A stretch of DNA of 64,000 nucleotides from SZUA-430 sp034440175 (GTDB lineage Bacteria > Pseudomonadota > Alphaproteobacteria > Micropepsales > Micropepsaceae). Of the stretch, positions 24,796 through 32,901 are shown in pieces (within the stretch, counting starts at the first letter, position 1; each line of letters opens with the position of its first letter). The notes beneath the pieces were generated by a model that worked only from the letters and a program-made list of their open reading frames with translations, made no database searches and was not told the origin of the DNA. Position numbers and translations under genes: made by a program. The stretch covers positions 3,080 through 67,079 of the forward strand of contig JAWXBO010000134.1 in assembly GCA_034440175.1 (NCBI GenBank), written 5' to 3'.

Positions 24796-25077
24796 ATGAT
24801 TATTTGCTCCAAGCCTGAAGCGGACGGTGTAACCCGCGAATTTCTGCTCGACGACGCGCAAACTGGAACTGAAGTCCAAGTCAAAACTCATCTTTCGGGG
24901 GCCAGTTCGGGCGCCAATGAATGGTACGATGCGGGTGTTATCATTCGGGCCAGCAATGGCGTCGAAGCCTCGGTACTCAATCCTTCCGCGCAAGGTCATT
25001 TTGTCAAACTCGACCGAGTTTTCACAAATGAAATCGCGGCCCTGCAAGCGATTGCGGTCAACTACCGTACGAACTAG
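24796..25077 (+). CDS. Small conserved-looking protein downstream of nrdJ
   Basis: A 93-aa soluble protein of unknown family, starting at ATG 24796 with AAAGGA upstream. It contains REFLLDDAQTGTEVQVKTH and a central SGASSGANEWYDAGVIIRA and is probably mostly beta strand. It follows nrdJ by 86 bp on the same strand and may be co-expressed with it. A function in nucleotide metabolism would be guesswork. Confidence 0.6.
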   Translation: MIICSKPEADGVTREFLLDDAQTGTEVQVKTHLSGASSGANEWYDAGVIIRASNGVEASVLNPSAQGHFVKLDRVFTNEIAALQAIAVNYRTN

Positions 25078-25104
25078 GTTCTTTGACTTCAGCGGATTTT
25101 CCGC

Positions 25105-25187
25105 TTGCATTGGGCAAAAATGTTCTCTATATGTTCAAGATTCGGAGTTGGGACGATTTCAGGACCATTCTTTCCGCTGCGACTTGA
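25105..25187 (+). promoter_or_regulatory. SOS-type promoter element, copy B
   Basis: TTGCAT (25105-25110), a 17-nt spacer and TATATG (25128-25133) form the promoter; GTTC-TCTATAT-GTTC (25122-25136) is the LexA-type site on its -10. GCTGCGACTTGA follows at 25176-25187 after 39 nt and continues AAATTGAATA, close to copy C. The only frames downstream are about 50 codons and unconvincing. Confidence 0.6.
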
Positions 25188-25734
25188 AAATTGAATATCA
25201 TGCCAAAACATACAGGGGGGGGCGCGCGCTGCCTTGGATGGCGAACGGCTGGCGTGCTGGGGGAGGCTCCGCGTCAAGCTTGCTCGTGTGTACACAAGTT
25301 ACGCTCAAAGTTACGGAGATTTTCGCAGTTTCAAGCCAATGTGACGGTGTGACGGGTCACGAAACGAATTCTGCACTGCACCCGGTAGAGAAAAAGAGAG
25401 TGTAAAACACCCGTCGTCCGTGTCGCCGTCTCACGCAAAAAACTGCATAAATTGGTGATTTTTTTTCGAATTTGGCTCAGAAATTGTCACCTGATTGTTG
25501 ATGAGTGTCACCTGGGTCTTGGGACTGGCAGCTCTTCAACGATTTGCGCCGTTTCGAGGCTCTTGGGTCGTCTTGCTGTTCAGACGTGATGAGCAATGAA
25601 CAGCGAAGTGAACAGCTTACGTGATTGGCGGGATTGCGGATTAGCCGTTGCTGTTCAGCTTTTCACGTTGTTCACGATGAAGGGGGCCTCAAGGTGAAGG
25701 CTGGCTCAAACTGATTTTATCTCGCTCGAAAGTT
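25188..25734. other. 547-bp region without a recognised gene
   Basis: Follows SOS-type copy B. It contains GTGTCACCTG-like direct repeats (about 25485 and 25505), TGTGTACACA near 25288 and the TGAACAGC cluster listed separately. Short frames of 50-55 codons exist but lack family resemblance or Shine-Dalgarno sites. Confidence 0.4.
25575..25657. repeat. Four GCTGTTCA / TGAACAGC copies
   Basis: GCTGTTCA occurs at 25575 and 25650 and its inverse TGAACAGC at 25597 and 25609. The first and second form an inverted repeat with 14 nt between. The arrangement suggests binding sites for a dimeric protein; the region has no identified promoter. Confidence 0.45.
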
Positions 25735-26568
25735 TCAAAATCGCCGGGCGAGGTTGGCGAGCGCAATCCGTACCACACGCTGCCATTCGGGCATCGGTTG
25801 GGGGTGCCAGGCATCAGATTTTCGTCTGGCCTCCCAGCGCGCACATGACGCGAATGCGAGGGCTGGGGTGGCTTTTCGCGGAGTGCCCATGGAATTCAGT
25901 TTTACCAAATCCTGGCGGATTGCGTCTTTGAACCGGTCAAATATGGGCACCATGCTCATGGGCTGAATGTCTTTGGCGAACATCGCGTTCGCGCTCAATC
26001 CCGCGCTTTGGAGCCACTCGACTGGAACACGGCAAAGGCGCCGCTCGCGCCGGTGTGCAAACTCCCTGAGCGTTACGGCTCGCGCCACAGCGCGGCCTGC
26101 CGCCATTGCCGCAGCATCACATCCCTGGGCCACACCCAGTATGGAGAAACTCAGCGCAATGATTCCTCCAAAGGCCGCATCGCTATAGGTGTTGAATGCG
26201 TCTTCATCTGCAAACGGTGCCTCGTCGAAATCGCAACCGCGCGCGTCGATATACGCATCCAGTTTCTCTTGAGGCAGATGGTGCTTGTCTACGGCTTCGG
26301 CCAATGCTTGCGCGGCGGGCGCATGGATGTGGCGTCCACCATAAATCGCATCGATCTGCTCTCGCCACCACGCGAGTCTGATTTGGCCCATCATGGGTTC
26401 GCTGATCGTGCGGGCTATGCCGGAAACTTCGTTGTCGAACGCGCAAAGAGCCATAAATCCGCGCCGGTTCCTTTCGGGAACAAAGAAGGCAGATACATAC
26501 CGGTCCGGGTCGCGGCGCGCCAGCGTCCGCTCCAGATCTTTCCACTCGCTCGAGAGCAACCGGTTCAT
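25735..26568 (-). CDS. Squalene/phytoene-synthase-like protein (NDUFAF6-type)
   Basis: A 277-aa all-helical protein of the isoprenyl synthase fold. It has DPDRYVSAFFVPERNRRGF, LCAFDNEVSGIARTISEP and QIRLAWWREQIDAIYGG, the pattern of the mitochondrial complex I assembly factor NDUFAF6 and its alphaproteobacterial relatives. The paired DxxxD motifs that bind substrate in true synthases are not evident, so enzymatic activity is doubtful. It lies downstream of the SecD/YajC group, where such genes are usual in alphaproteobacteria. The ATG follows a terminator by only 5 nt and has no Shine-Dalgarno. Confidence 0.8.
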   Translation of the reverse strand: MNRLLSSEWKDLERTLARRDPDRYVSAFFVPERNRRGFMALCAFDNEVSGIARTISEPMMGQIRLAWWREQIDAIYGGRHIHAPAAQALAEAVDKHHLPQEKLDAYIDARGCDFDEAPFADEDAFNTYSDAAFGGIIALSFSILGVAQGCDAAAMAAGRAVARAVTLREFAHRRERRLCRVPVEWLQSAGLSANAMFAKDIQPMSMVPIFDRFKDAIRQDLVKLNSMGTPRKATPALAFASCARWEARRKSDAWHPQPMPEWQRVVRIALANLARRF

Positions 26569-26573
26569 GTCAC

Positions 26574-26606
26574 AAAAAAAGGGGCCGCGCGATCAAGCGC
26601 TGCCCC
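26574..26606 (-). terminator. Intrinsic terminator after the 26.6-kb membrane gene
   Basis: Read on the minus strand, GGGGCAGCGC pairs with GCGCGGCCCC across a short loop (one mismatch) and is followed by seven T. It ends transcription from the membrane-protein gene just before the start codon of the next gene. Confidence 0.8.
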
Positions 26607-26629
26607 CTAAGGAATAGGACGCGAAGGCG

Positions 26630-27262
26630 TCAGCCCACCAAATGGAAGCTGACCATACAAAACAGCATCGGGATCGACAGCATTACGTTTGTTCGCGAGA
26701 ACAACATTGCCGTTCGTCCATGCGCCCCACGTTGATCTTTGCTCAAGTCAGGAAACTTGTTGTCAATGTTCAACGCCCTTTGCTGGTTGGGCCAAATTAC
26801 AAACCAGACATTGAACCACATGGCTGCGCCCAGCCACATGCCTATGCCAATCAACGTCGAGGATGGATTTACAAAGCTTTCCGCTGCTCCCAAAGTTAGC
26901 GCCCCAAACAGGTTGCCAACCAGATACGCCAAAATTAGCCCGGTGACGAGAGTTGCCATTGCGGCCCAACGGAAATACCACAAGGCTTCCGGCGCGATGA
27001 ACTTGGATATTGCGGGCTTTTGCTCGTCCGGGATTTTTGGCATCGTCGGGATTTGGACGAAGTTGAAATAGTAGAGCAAGCCGATCCACAAAATGCCGGA
27101 CAGCACGTGCAGCCAGCGGAAAATAAATGCCCAAAATAACTGACCGCTCAGCATTGCGGACAACGCGTACCCACCAACCATGATGAACACAGCAAAGACA
27201 ACGAGCGCGAGCACGAATCCCGCGATCACCGTATTGCGCAAATTGGACAATAGCGCGGCCAT
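26630..27262 (-). CDS. PuuD-like membrane protein
   Basis: A 210-aa protein with about five or six hydrophobic helices. The segment FRWLHVLSGILWIGLLYYF carries a histidine in a helix and resembles the membrane part of PuuD-type urate hydroxylases; FAVFIMVGGYALSAML and YFRWAAMATLVTGLILAYL are further helices. The cytochrome c domain of PuuD is absent. GGGGAG lies 10 nt before the ATG at 27262; two upstream in-frame starts exist. Function unknown, possibly heme- or metal-linked. It is downstream of secD. Confidence 0.65.
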   Translation of the reverse strand: MAALLSNLRNTVIAGFVLALVVFAVFIMVGGYALSAMLSGQLFWAFIFRWLHVLSGILWIGLLYYFNFVQIPTMPKIPDEQKPAISKFIAPEALWYFRWAAMATLVTGLILAYLVGNLFGALTLGAAESFVNPSSTLIGIGMWLGAAMWFNVWFVIWPNQQRALNIDNKFPDLSKDQRGAHGRTAMLFSRTNVMLSIPMLFCMVSFHLVG

Positions 27263-27386
27263 AACAGTTCTACTCCCCTCAATTGACCGACTCATTTGCC
27301 GGTCCGTCGGAGTGTACAACCGGCGGTCTCGTCAATCGACCTCCCAAGTTGAAGTTTGATGCATAAATTTAACGGGGCAGTTGAAA

Positions 27387-29009
27387 TTATATTGGCAATT
27401 CCGTGCGACGGCTTGATTTTAACCACCAAATGACCTGCAACCGGGTGATGTAGACGGCTGTAAAGACGGAGGTCACGATACCCAGGGACAGCGCGACGGC
27501 GAAGCCACGTACTGGCCCAGTGCCCATCATCAACAGAATTAAGCCGGCGAGCAGCGTGGTCAAATTCGCGTCGATGATTGTGGAAATTGCACGCGAAAAC
27601 CCGGCATCGACCGCCGACATGATAGGCTTGCCATTTCTCTGCTCCTCGCGAATGCGCTCGTAGATGAGTACGTTCGCGTCTACGGCCATACCCATGGTCA
27701 AGACAAACGCGGCGATCCCTGGCAACGTCAGTGTCGCGCCGAAAGCGGTCATCAGCCCCAGCAACAAAAGCAAATTCGCCAGCAGTGCTATGTTTGCAAA
27801 TATGCCAAACAGGCGATACTGCAGCGCCATGAAGGCTACGACCAAGATCAACCCGCCAAGCGCTGCGTAAGAGCCGGATTCAACGGCGTCTTGCCCGAGT
27901 TCGGCACCGACGGTGCGTTGCTCCTCTGCCTTGAGCGGCACGAACAGCGCACCTGAATTCAGCAGCACAGCCGTTTCGTTGGCTTCCTCGATCGTGAAGT
28001 TTCCGCTGATCTGGCCCGATCCGCCAAGAATTGGCTCGTTGATGTTGGGAGCCGTAATAACTTTGCCGTCGAGCACAGCTGCAAAGCGCTTGCCAACATT
28101 GGCTCGCGTAATGTCGGCAAACCGGCGCGCCCCTACAGTGTTAAATTTGAAGGTGATGACCGGCAAACTTGTTTGCCCATCAAACGCGCCTTGTGCATTG
28201 TTGAGCATATCACCGGAAATGATGACACGCTCTTTGACGGCGATTGGAACCTCTTGCGCACTGGCGCCGCGGCCGACCGTTTCGTTCAGGAGCATGGAGC
28301 CCGCAGGAACGCGCCCAGCCAGAAGGTCGGCTGGAAGTGCGTTTTCGTCCACCAAATGGAACGTCAGCTTTGCTGCAGCCTGTCCGCGCGAAATAATCTT
28401 CTGAGGATCATTTTCGCCTGGAACCTGAACGATTATGCGCCGCGAGCCTTGCGGTTGGATCGTGATTTCCTTGGTGCCTTCCGGATCGATGCGCTTGCGC
28501 AAGATTTCAACCGACTGCGCCATTGCATTGGCCCGGATTTGCTCGCGTCCTGCATTCGTCATCGTCAACGTAGCATTGCCAGTTGGGTCAAACTCGACGT
28601 CATACTCGCTTGTTCCAATGACCCCACCTGCAAGCGGTTGCGCCAGGCTTTTCAGAAAGGTGCGCGCTTCATCAAATTTTCCGGCTTCTGTAATTTGAAC
28701 GCGGACCGCGTCCTTCGACGCCGACAAGCCGCCATATGTGATTTTTGCCTTGCGCAACCCCTTACGCACATCATCCAGAAGATTTTGCAGCTTGTCTTTG
28801 ACAGCGACTTCAATTTCTGCTTCGAACAGGACATACACCCCACCTTGAAGATCAAGGCCAAGTGTAATCGCCCGGTGGGGAAGAAAACTTGCAGACCGCG
28901 CGATTTCGTTCCGCCAGGCGAGTGGCAAAAAATTCGGCAGTGCCGTCAGAAATCCGATGACACAAATCGCGATAACGGCGACAACTTTCCAAGTCTGAAA
29001 TTGAAGCAT
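27387..29009 (-). CDS. secD: Protein translocase subunit SecD
   Basis: A 540-aa membrane protein that helps pull preproteins across the membrane using proton-motive force. It has an N-terminal helix, the large periplasmic domain (P1) from about residue 40 to 360 with ITLGLDLQGGVYVLFEAEI, and five C-terminal helices including GLILVVAFMALQYRLFG and AAFVLTMGMAVDANVLIYE. Complete length. yajC lies 31 bp upstream in the same operon. No secF follows, although it normally does. Confidence 0.96.
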   Translation of the reverse strand: MLQFQTWKVVAVIAICVIGFLTALPNFLPLAWRNEIARSASFLPHRAITLGLDLQGGVYVLFEAEIEVAVKDKLQNLLDDVRKGLRKAKITYGGLSASKDAVRVQITEAGKFDEARTFLKSLAQPLAGGVIGTSEYDVEFDPTGNATLTMTNAGREQIRANAMAQSVEILRKRIDPEGTKEITIQPQGSRRIIVQVPGENDPQKIISRGQAAAKLTFHLVDENALPADLLAGRVPAGSMLLNETVGRGASAQEVPIAVKERVIISGDMLNNAQGAFDGQTSLPVITFKFNTVGARRFADITRANVGKRFAAVLDGKVITAPNINEPILGGSGQISGNFTIEEANETAVLLNSGALFVPLKAEEQRTVGAELGQDAVESGSYAALGGLILVVAFMALQYRLFGIFANIALLANLLLLLGLMTAFGATLTLPGIAAFVLTMGMAVDANVLIYERIREEQRNGKPIMSAVDAGFSRAISTIIDANLTTLLAGLILLMMGTGPVRGFAVALSLGIVTSVFTAVYITRLQVIWWLKSSRRTELPI

Positions 29010-29040
29010 CTAATATTTCCATTCGTCTTGACTGGCAGGA

Positions 29041-29409
29041 CTATTTCTTGTCGTCGTCCGATGGCTTGCCCTTGGATTCCGGGCCCACAACATCGGTTTT
29101 TGTCCGGACGTCTGCCAACATCGATTTGACGACCTTGATACGCACGTCTTCAGCGATTTCGAGTAAGACTTCGTCGCCTTCCAGCACCTTCACAACTTTG
29201 CCAATGATTCCTCCAGATGTGACCACCGTGTCGCCACGGCGCACATTGGCGATCAATTGCTGGTGGGCTTTCAAGCGCTGCTGTTGAGGACGGATGACCA
29301 AGAAATACATGATCACAATGATCAACACGAACGGCATGAATTGAATGAAGATATCGCTGGTGGCTGTCGCTCCAGGAGCCCCTTGGGCATACGCGGTCGA
29401 AATGAGCAT
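29041..29409 (-). CDS. yajC: Preprotein translocase subunit YajC
   Basis: A 122-aa single-span protein that associates with SecDF. Residues 24-43 (IQFMPFVLIIVIMYFLVIR) form the membrane helix, and RPQQQRLKAHQQLIANVRR with RGDTVVTSGGIIGKVVKV is the family signature. A charged tail (GPESKGKPSDDDKK) follows. It heads the yajC-secD operon. Confidence 0.95.
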   Translation of the reverse strand: MLISTAYAQGAPGATATSDIFIQFMPFVLIIVIMYFLVIRPQQQRLKAHQQLIANVRRGDTVVTSGGIIGKVVKVLEGDEVLLEIAEDVRIKVVKSMLADVRTKTDVVGPESKGKPSDDDKK

Positions 29410-29442
29410 GAAATGGCTGATCCGTTAACTGTTTAGCCTAAA

Positions 29443-29459
29443 GGCCGAAACTTTCGGCC
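29443..29459. promoter_or_regulatory. Perfect palindrome GGCCGAAA-C-TTTCGGCC
   Basis: An 8+1+8 inverted repeat in the 140-bp divergent region between yajC and the DUF815 gene. No T-run follows, and both genes point away from it, so a two-way operator is more likely than a terminator. Confidence 0.4.
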
Positions 29460-29549
29460 GGACTATAGCCGGGGGCCGCTCCAATGCAACCAGGCTACGG
29501 TACCCGCGACAGACTGGCCCGAAGACGCGCAATCTTGTAGTCAGTGGTC

Positions 29550-30419
29550 ATGTCTGATGAACAAATCGCCGCGCTCAGCCGTATTGCTGATGCACTTGAA
29601 AGACTGGCACCCCGGCCATCGACTGCGCCTCAGTGGTCGGCGGCTGACGCTTTCGTCTGGGAAGCTGTGCAAGGTACGTTGACACCGCTGAGCCAGGTTG
29701 CACGCGTACCTCTCGAATTGCTGGTAGGAATAGACCGTCAGCTCGCGCAGCTATTGACCAACACCACACGCTTTGCCACCGGCCTTCCCGCCAACAATGC
29801 CCTGCTTTGGGGGGCGCGTGGCACCGGAAAGAGTGCTCTGGTCAAGGCTGTCCATGCTGCGGTCGTGGAAAAGACCGGCGCCTCTCTCAAATTGGTCGAA
29901 ATCCACCGCGAAGACATATCTTCGTTGGGAACCTTGCTTCCCATCCTGGGATCGGCACCGATCCGAAGCATTCTGTTTTGCGATGATTTATCCTTCGATG
30001 CCAACGATGCGGCATACCGGCCACTCAAAACTGTTCTTGAAGGTGGCATCGCCGGGCGGCCGGAGAACGTGGTCTTCTATGCCACGTCGAACAGACGCCA
30101 TTTGGTAGCACGCGACATGAGCGAAAATGAGCGTTCCACCGCGATCCATCCCGATGAAGCCGTCGAGGAAAAAATCTCGTTGTCTGATCGCTTCGGTTTG
30201 TGGCTTGGTTTTCACAATGTCAGCCAGCAGGATTACCTGTCCATCGTGTCTGGATATGCCCACCATTTCCAACTTGGTATCCCCCCTCAGGAGCTTGAGC
30301 GCAGGGCCTTGGAGTGGTCGATGGCGCGCGGCAACCGTTCTGGCCGTGTGGCTTGGCAGTTCATTGAAGATCTAGCGGGAAGCCTGGGTCAACGGCTGGC
30401 GGTGGCTGTGGTCAAATAA
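29550..30419 (+). CDS. DUF815 family AAA ATPase
   Basis: A 289-aa protein with an N-terminal helical part (residues 1-80) and an AAA ATPase domain with Walker A LLWGARGTGKSALVKAV and Walker B ILFCDDLSFD. VVFYATSNRRHLVARDMSE contains the sensor-1 Asn and Arg residues. DUF815 proteins sit in this conserved gene cluster in alphaproteobacteria; the role is unknown. The ATG at 29550 was preferred to GTG 29544. Its 3' end overlaps the convergent M23 gene by 31 nt. Confidence 0.88.
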   Translation: MSDEQIAALSRIADALERLAPRPSTAPQWSAADAFVWEAVQGTLTPLSQVARVPLELLVGIDRQLAQLLTNTTRFATGLPANNALLWGARGTGKSALVKAVHAAVVEKTGASLKLVEIHREDISSLGTLLPILGSAPIRSILFCDDLSFDANDAAYRPLKTVLEGGIAGRPENVVFYATSNRRHLVARDMSENERSTAIHPDEAVEEKISLSDRFGLWLGFHNVSQQDYLSIVSGYAHHFQLGIPPQELERRALEWSMARGNRSGRVAWQFIEDLAGSLGQRLAVAVVK

Positions 30420-31417
30420 CGCTTGGGGTCAACCGCGATCTCGCCCCGGCGGATTTCGAAATGAAGTTGTGGCCGGTCGACATCGCCAGTCGCTCCGACA
30501 TGAGCGATGGCCTGACCACGCTTGACTTTGTCGCCCTTACTGACGAGCAGGCGCCGGTTGTGTGCATACGCAGTCACATATCCGCTCCCATGCCGGATCA
30601 ACAACAGATTTCCATAGCTTGCCAACTCGTTGCCGGAATAAACGACAATTCCGCTATCCGCAGCTTTGACAGAGTCTCCCGGTTCGGCTGCAATATTGAT
30701 CCCGTCATTGTGCAAGCCACCATTGTGCCTGCCAAACGACGATAAAATTTTTCCACGCACCGGCCAGATGAATCGGCCCCCAAATTTCGCCGGTTGAGCG
30801 GACTTTCTGTCATGCTGACGAGGCACATAGGCCGCGTTGAGATCGACATCATCCGCTTCGTTCGAAACTCTCTCCGGGTTTTCTTCAACGGGGGCATTCG
30901 CCCGCCCATTCAAGGCGTTAGGTTTGGCGCGTGGCCCGTTAAATGAATAGTACCGTGCACCTTCAATACGTGGGTCCAACCCTTCGGCTGCTTCGTCCAA
31001 ATCCCGTTCTACGACCACTGAGCGGCGCATCGGCTTTAACGGCTCTATATATACCGTGCGCACCGGCGTCACGCGTGCCATCAGACGCTTCTTCCCACCG
31101 GCATGGGGCAGATATATCCGTTGCCCTGGGAGCAAGTTATCCGGGTCAAAAAGATTGTTGGCATCGACTAGGGCTTCTCGGGACATTCCATGAGCACGCG
31201 CTATCGAACTGATCGTGTCGCCAGATTCGACAACATAGTTCGCGGGCCGCGACACATGGCTTGTTATCTTCGCCGCCTGAGGGCGCGAACGGTCAAAGTC
31301 GTAAGTCGCGCAACCGCTAGCGGTACTGAGCAGAAGCACAGCAATAAGAGACTGCGCCGTTTGCCCTGCCGTTGTGCGGTATGAGCGACGATTGCGCGGA
31401 TCATCCTTGCGCTCCAT
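30389..31417 (-). CDS. LysM/M23 lipoprotein, NlpD-like murein hydrolase activator
   Basis: A 342-aa envelope protein. The N-terminal hydrophobic segment SLIAVLLLSTASGC looks like a lipoprotein signal. A LysM domain (YVVESGDTISSIARAHGMS) binds peptidoglycan, and a C-terminal M23 domain has GGLHNDGINIAAEPGDSV and the zinc-domain end PQLHFEIRRGEIAVDPKRYL-type layout. The first catalytic His/Asp pair appears as HNDGIN, so activity is possible, but proteins of this type often act only as amidase activators. It starts inside the end of pcm. Confidence 0.88.
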   Translation of the reverse strand: MERKDDPRNRRSYRTTAGQTAQSLIAVLLLSTASGCATYDFDRSRPQAAKITSHVSRPANYVVESGDTISSIARAHGMSREALVDANNLFDPDNLLPGQRIYLPHAGGKKRLMARVTPVRTVYIEPLKPMRRSVVVERDLDEAAEGLDPRIEGARYYSFNGPRAKPNALNGRANAPVEENPERVSNEADDVDLNAAYVPRQHDRKSAQPAKFGGRFIWPVRGKILSSFGRHNGGLHNDGINIAAEPGDSVKAADSGIVVYSGNELASYGNLLLIRHGSGYVTAYAHNRRLLVSKGDKVKRGQAIAHVGATGDVDRPQLHFEIRRGEIAVDPKRYLTTATASR

Positions 31418-32057
31418 CACCCTTCACTACGCCTTCCAACAAAGGCACGAATTTTACGGGCAGCAGATCCGTGCTTTGAAAACCGTGTGCTGTCCGTTTT
31501 ACCCGAACTAACACCTGCCCTTGGCCACCATGATCTATAGGAATAACCATGAGCCCCTTAAGATTGAGTTGATTTAATAACTCTTGCGGCGGTTTTTCTA
31601 GCGCTGCAGCCGTCACAATTATGCGGTCAAAGGGTGCTTGCCCCGGCCAACCGCGCATGCCGTCGCTGACGCGGTAATCGACGTTAAAATGCATCAATCT
31701 TTTGAGCCGCTCTTGTGCACTTGCAGCGAGTCCGGCGTGACGCTCAATAGTGTAAATGCGCTTGGCGAGCTTTGCCAAGATAGCGGTTTGATATCCCGAG
31801 CCCGTACCGACCTCGAGTACGCGCAGGGCGGGCGACAGTTCAAGCGCCGACGTCATGTAGGCAACGACAAAAGGCTGACTGATTGTTTGCCCTGCATCAA
31901 TGGGCAACGCCGTATTGTCGTAGGCACGCGAGCTAAAGACTTCGGGCACAAACAATTCACGCGGCGTCGTCTCTATTGCCGACAGCACATCGGTGTTGCC
32001 CACCCCATTACGTCGGAGTTCCATCAAAAGCTGGATCATTCGCACGTCAGCGATCAT
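31401..32057 (-). CDS. pcm: Protein-L-isoaspartate O-methyltransferase
   Basis: A 218-aa SAM-dependent methyltransferase that repairs isoaspartyl residues. It shows TPRELFVPEVFSSRAYDNT, the substrate-loop motif TISQPFVVAYMTSAL and the SAM motif I VLEVGTGSGYQTAILAKLA. The ATG at 32057 gives the usual family length; an ATG at 32111, inside surE, would add 18 residues. It forms the surE-pcm pair common in bacteria, and a second divergent relative is at 53279. Confidence 0.93.
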   Translation of the reverse strand: MIADVRMIQLLMELRRNGVGNTDVLSAIETTPRELFVPEVFSSRAYDNTALPIDAGQTISQPFVVAYMTSALELSPALRVLEVGTGSGYQTAILAKLAKRIYTIERHAGLAASAQERLKRLMHFNVDYRVSDGMRGWPGQAPFDRIIVTAAALEKPPQELLNQLNLKGLMVIPIDHGGQGQVLVRVKRTAHGFQSTDLLPVKFVPLLEGVVKGDGAQG

Positions 32058-32085
32058 GGGTTGTCCGTAGTCTGAAAAGAACGCG

Positions 32086-32901
32086 TTAATCGAATTGCGG
32101 CGCCGGGCCATCCATGTGCTGTGCCAGCACTTTCCGCGCCCGCTCTTCTGTCAGATTTAAATGCAAAGGGGTTATGGAAATGCGACCGTCATAGATCGCG
32201 CGCAAATCCGTGCCCTCTGGCGGATTGCTCATCAGCCGGGAAAAACCAAGCCAAAAGTATGGATTGCCGCGAGCGTCAGTTCGTTCGATGATGTTCGAAA
32301 GGGACTGGTCGCGCTTGCCTTGCGCCGTCACTTCGACCCTCTCAACCTTGTCAGGCAGCCGATCAGGGAAATTGACATTGATTAGCACATCCTTGGGCCA
32401 ACCCACGTTTAATAGCTGCCGGATAAGGGGCGGTCCAAAATACTCACAACACGACCAGCGCACATGCTTACCTTCTTCGAACCCGAATGCCTGGCTCAGC
32501 GCTATGGAGGGAATACCCAGAACTGTCCCCTCCATGGCCGCCGCGATCGTCCCCGAATAAGTGACATCGTCGGCAATGTTGGAGCCCCGATTGACACCCG
32601 ACAACACCAAATCCGGCGGCTGATCAATAAGTAAGTGCTTGACACCCATGAGAACGCAATCAGTTGGCGTGCCTTGTACGGCAAATTTTTGCTTGCTGAC
32701 TTCGCGCAGTCGCAACGGCAAGTGCAGTGTCAGCTTGCGCGATGCGCCGCTTTCCTCGGTCTCCGGTGCCACGATCCAGACATCGTCCGACAATTCGTGC
32801 GCAATTTTTTCCAGTGACTTCAGGCCGGGCGCATTGATGCCGTCGTCGTTGGACAACAAGATACGCAAGGGCAATTTGCGGTCGTCTCGTTTACGAGCCA
32901 T
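32086..32901 (-). CDS. surE: 5'/3'-nucleotidase SurE
   Basis: A 271-aa metal-dependent phosphatase acting on nucleoside monophosphates. The metal-binding start ILLSNDDGINAPGLKSLE, the VLSGVNRGSNIADDVTYSG motif and the SGTIAAAMEG segment are all present. ATG 32901 is preferred to an upstream TTG. It overlaps the end of serS by 11 nt. Confidence 0.95.
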   Translation of the reverse strand: MARKRDDRKLPLRILLSNDDGINAPGLKSLEKIAHELSDDVWIVAPETEESGASRKLTLHLPLRLREVSKQKFAVQGTPTDCVLMGVKHLLIDQPPDLVLSGVNRGSNIADDVTYSGTIAAAMEGTVLGIPSIALSQAFGFEEGKHVRWSCCEYFGPPLIRQLLNVGWPKDVLINVNFPDRLPDKVERVEVTAQGKRDQSLSNIIERTDARGNPYFWLGFSRLMSNPPEGTDLRAIYDGRISITPLHLNLTEERARKVLAQHMDGPAPQFD

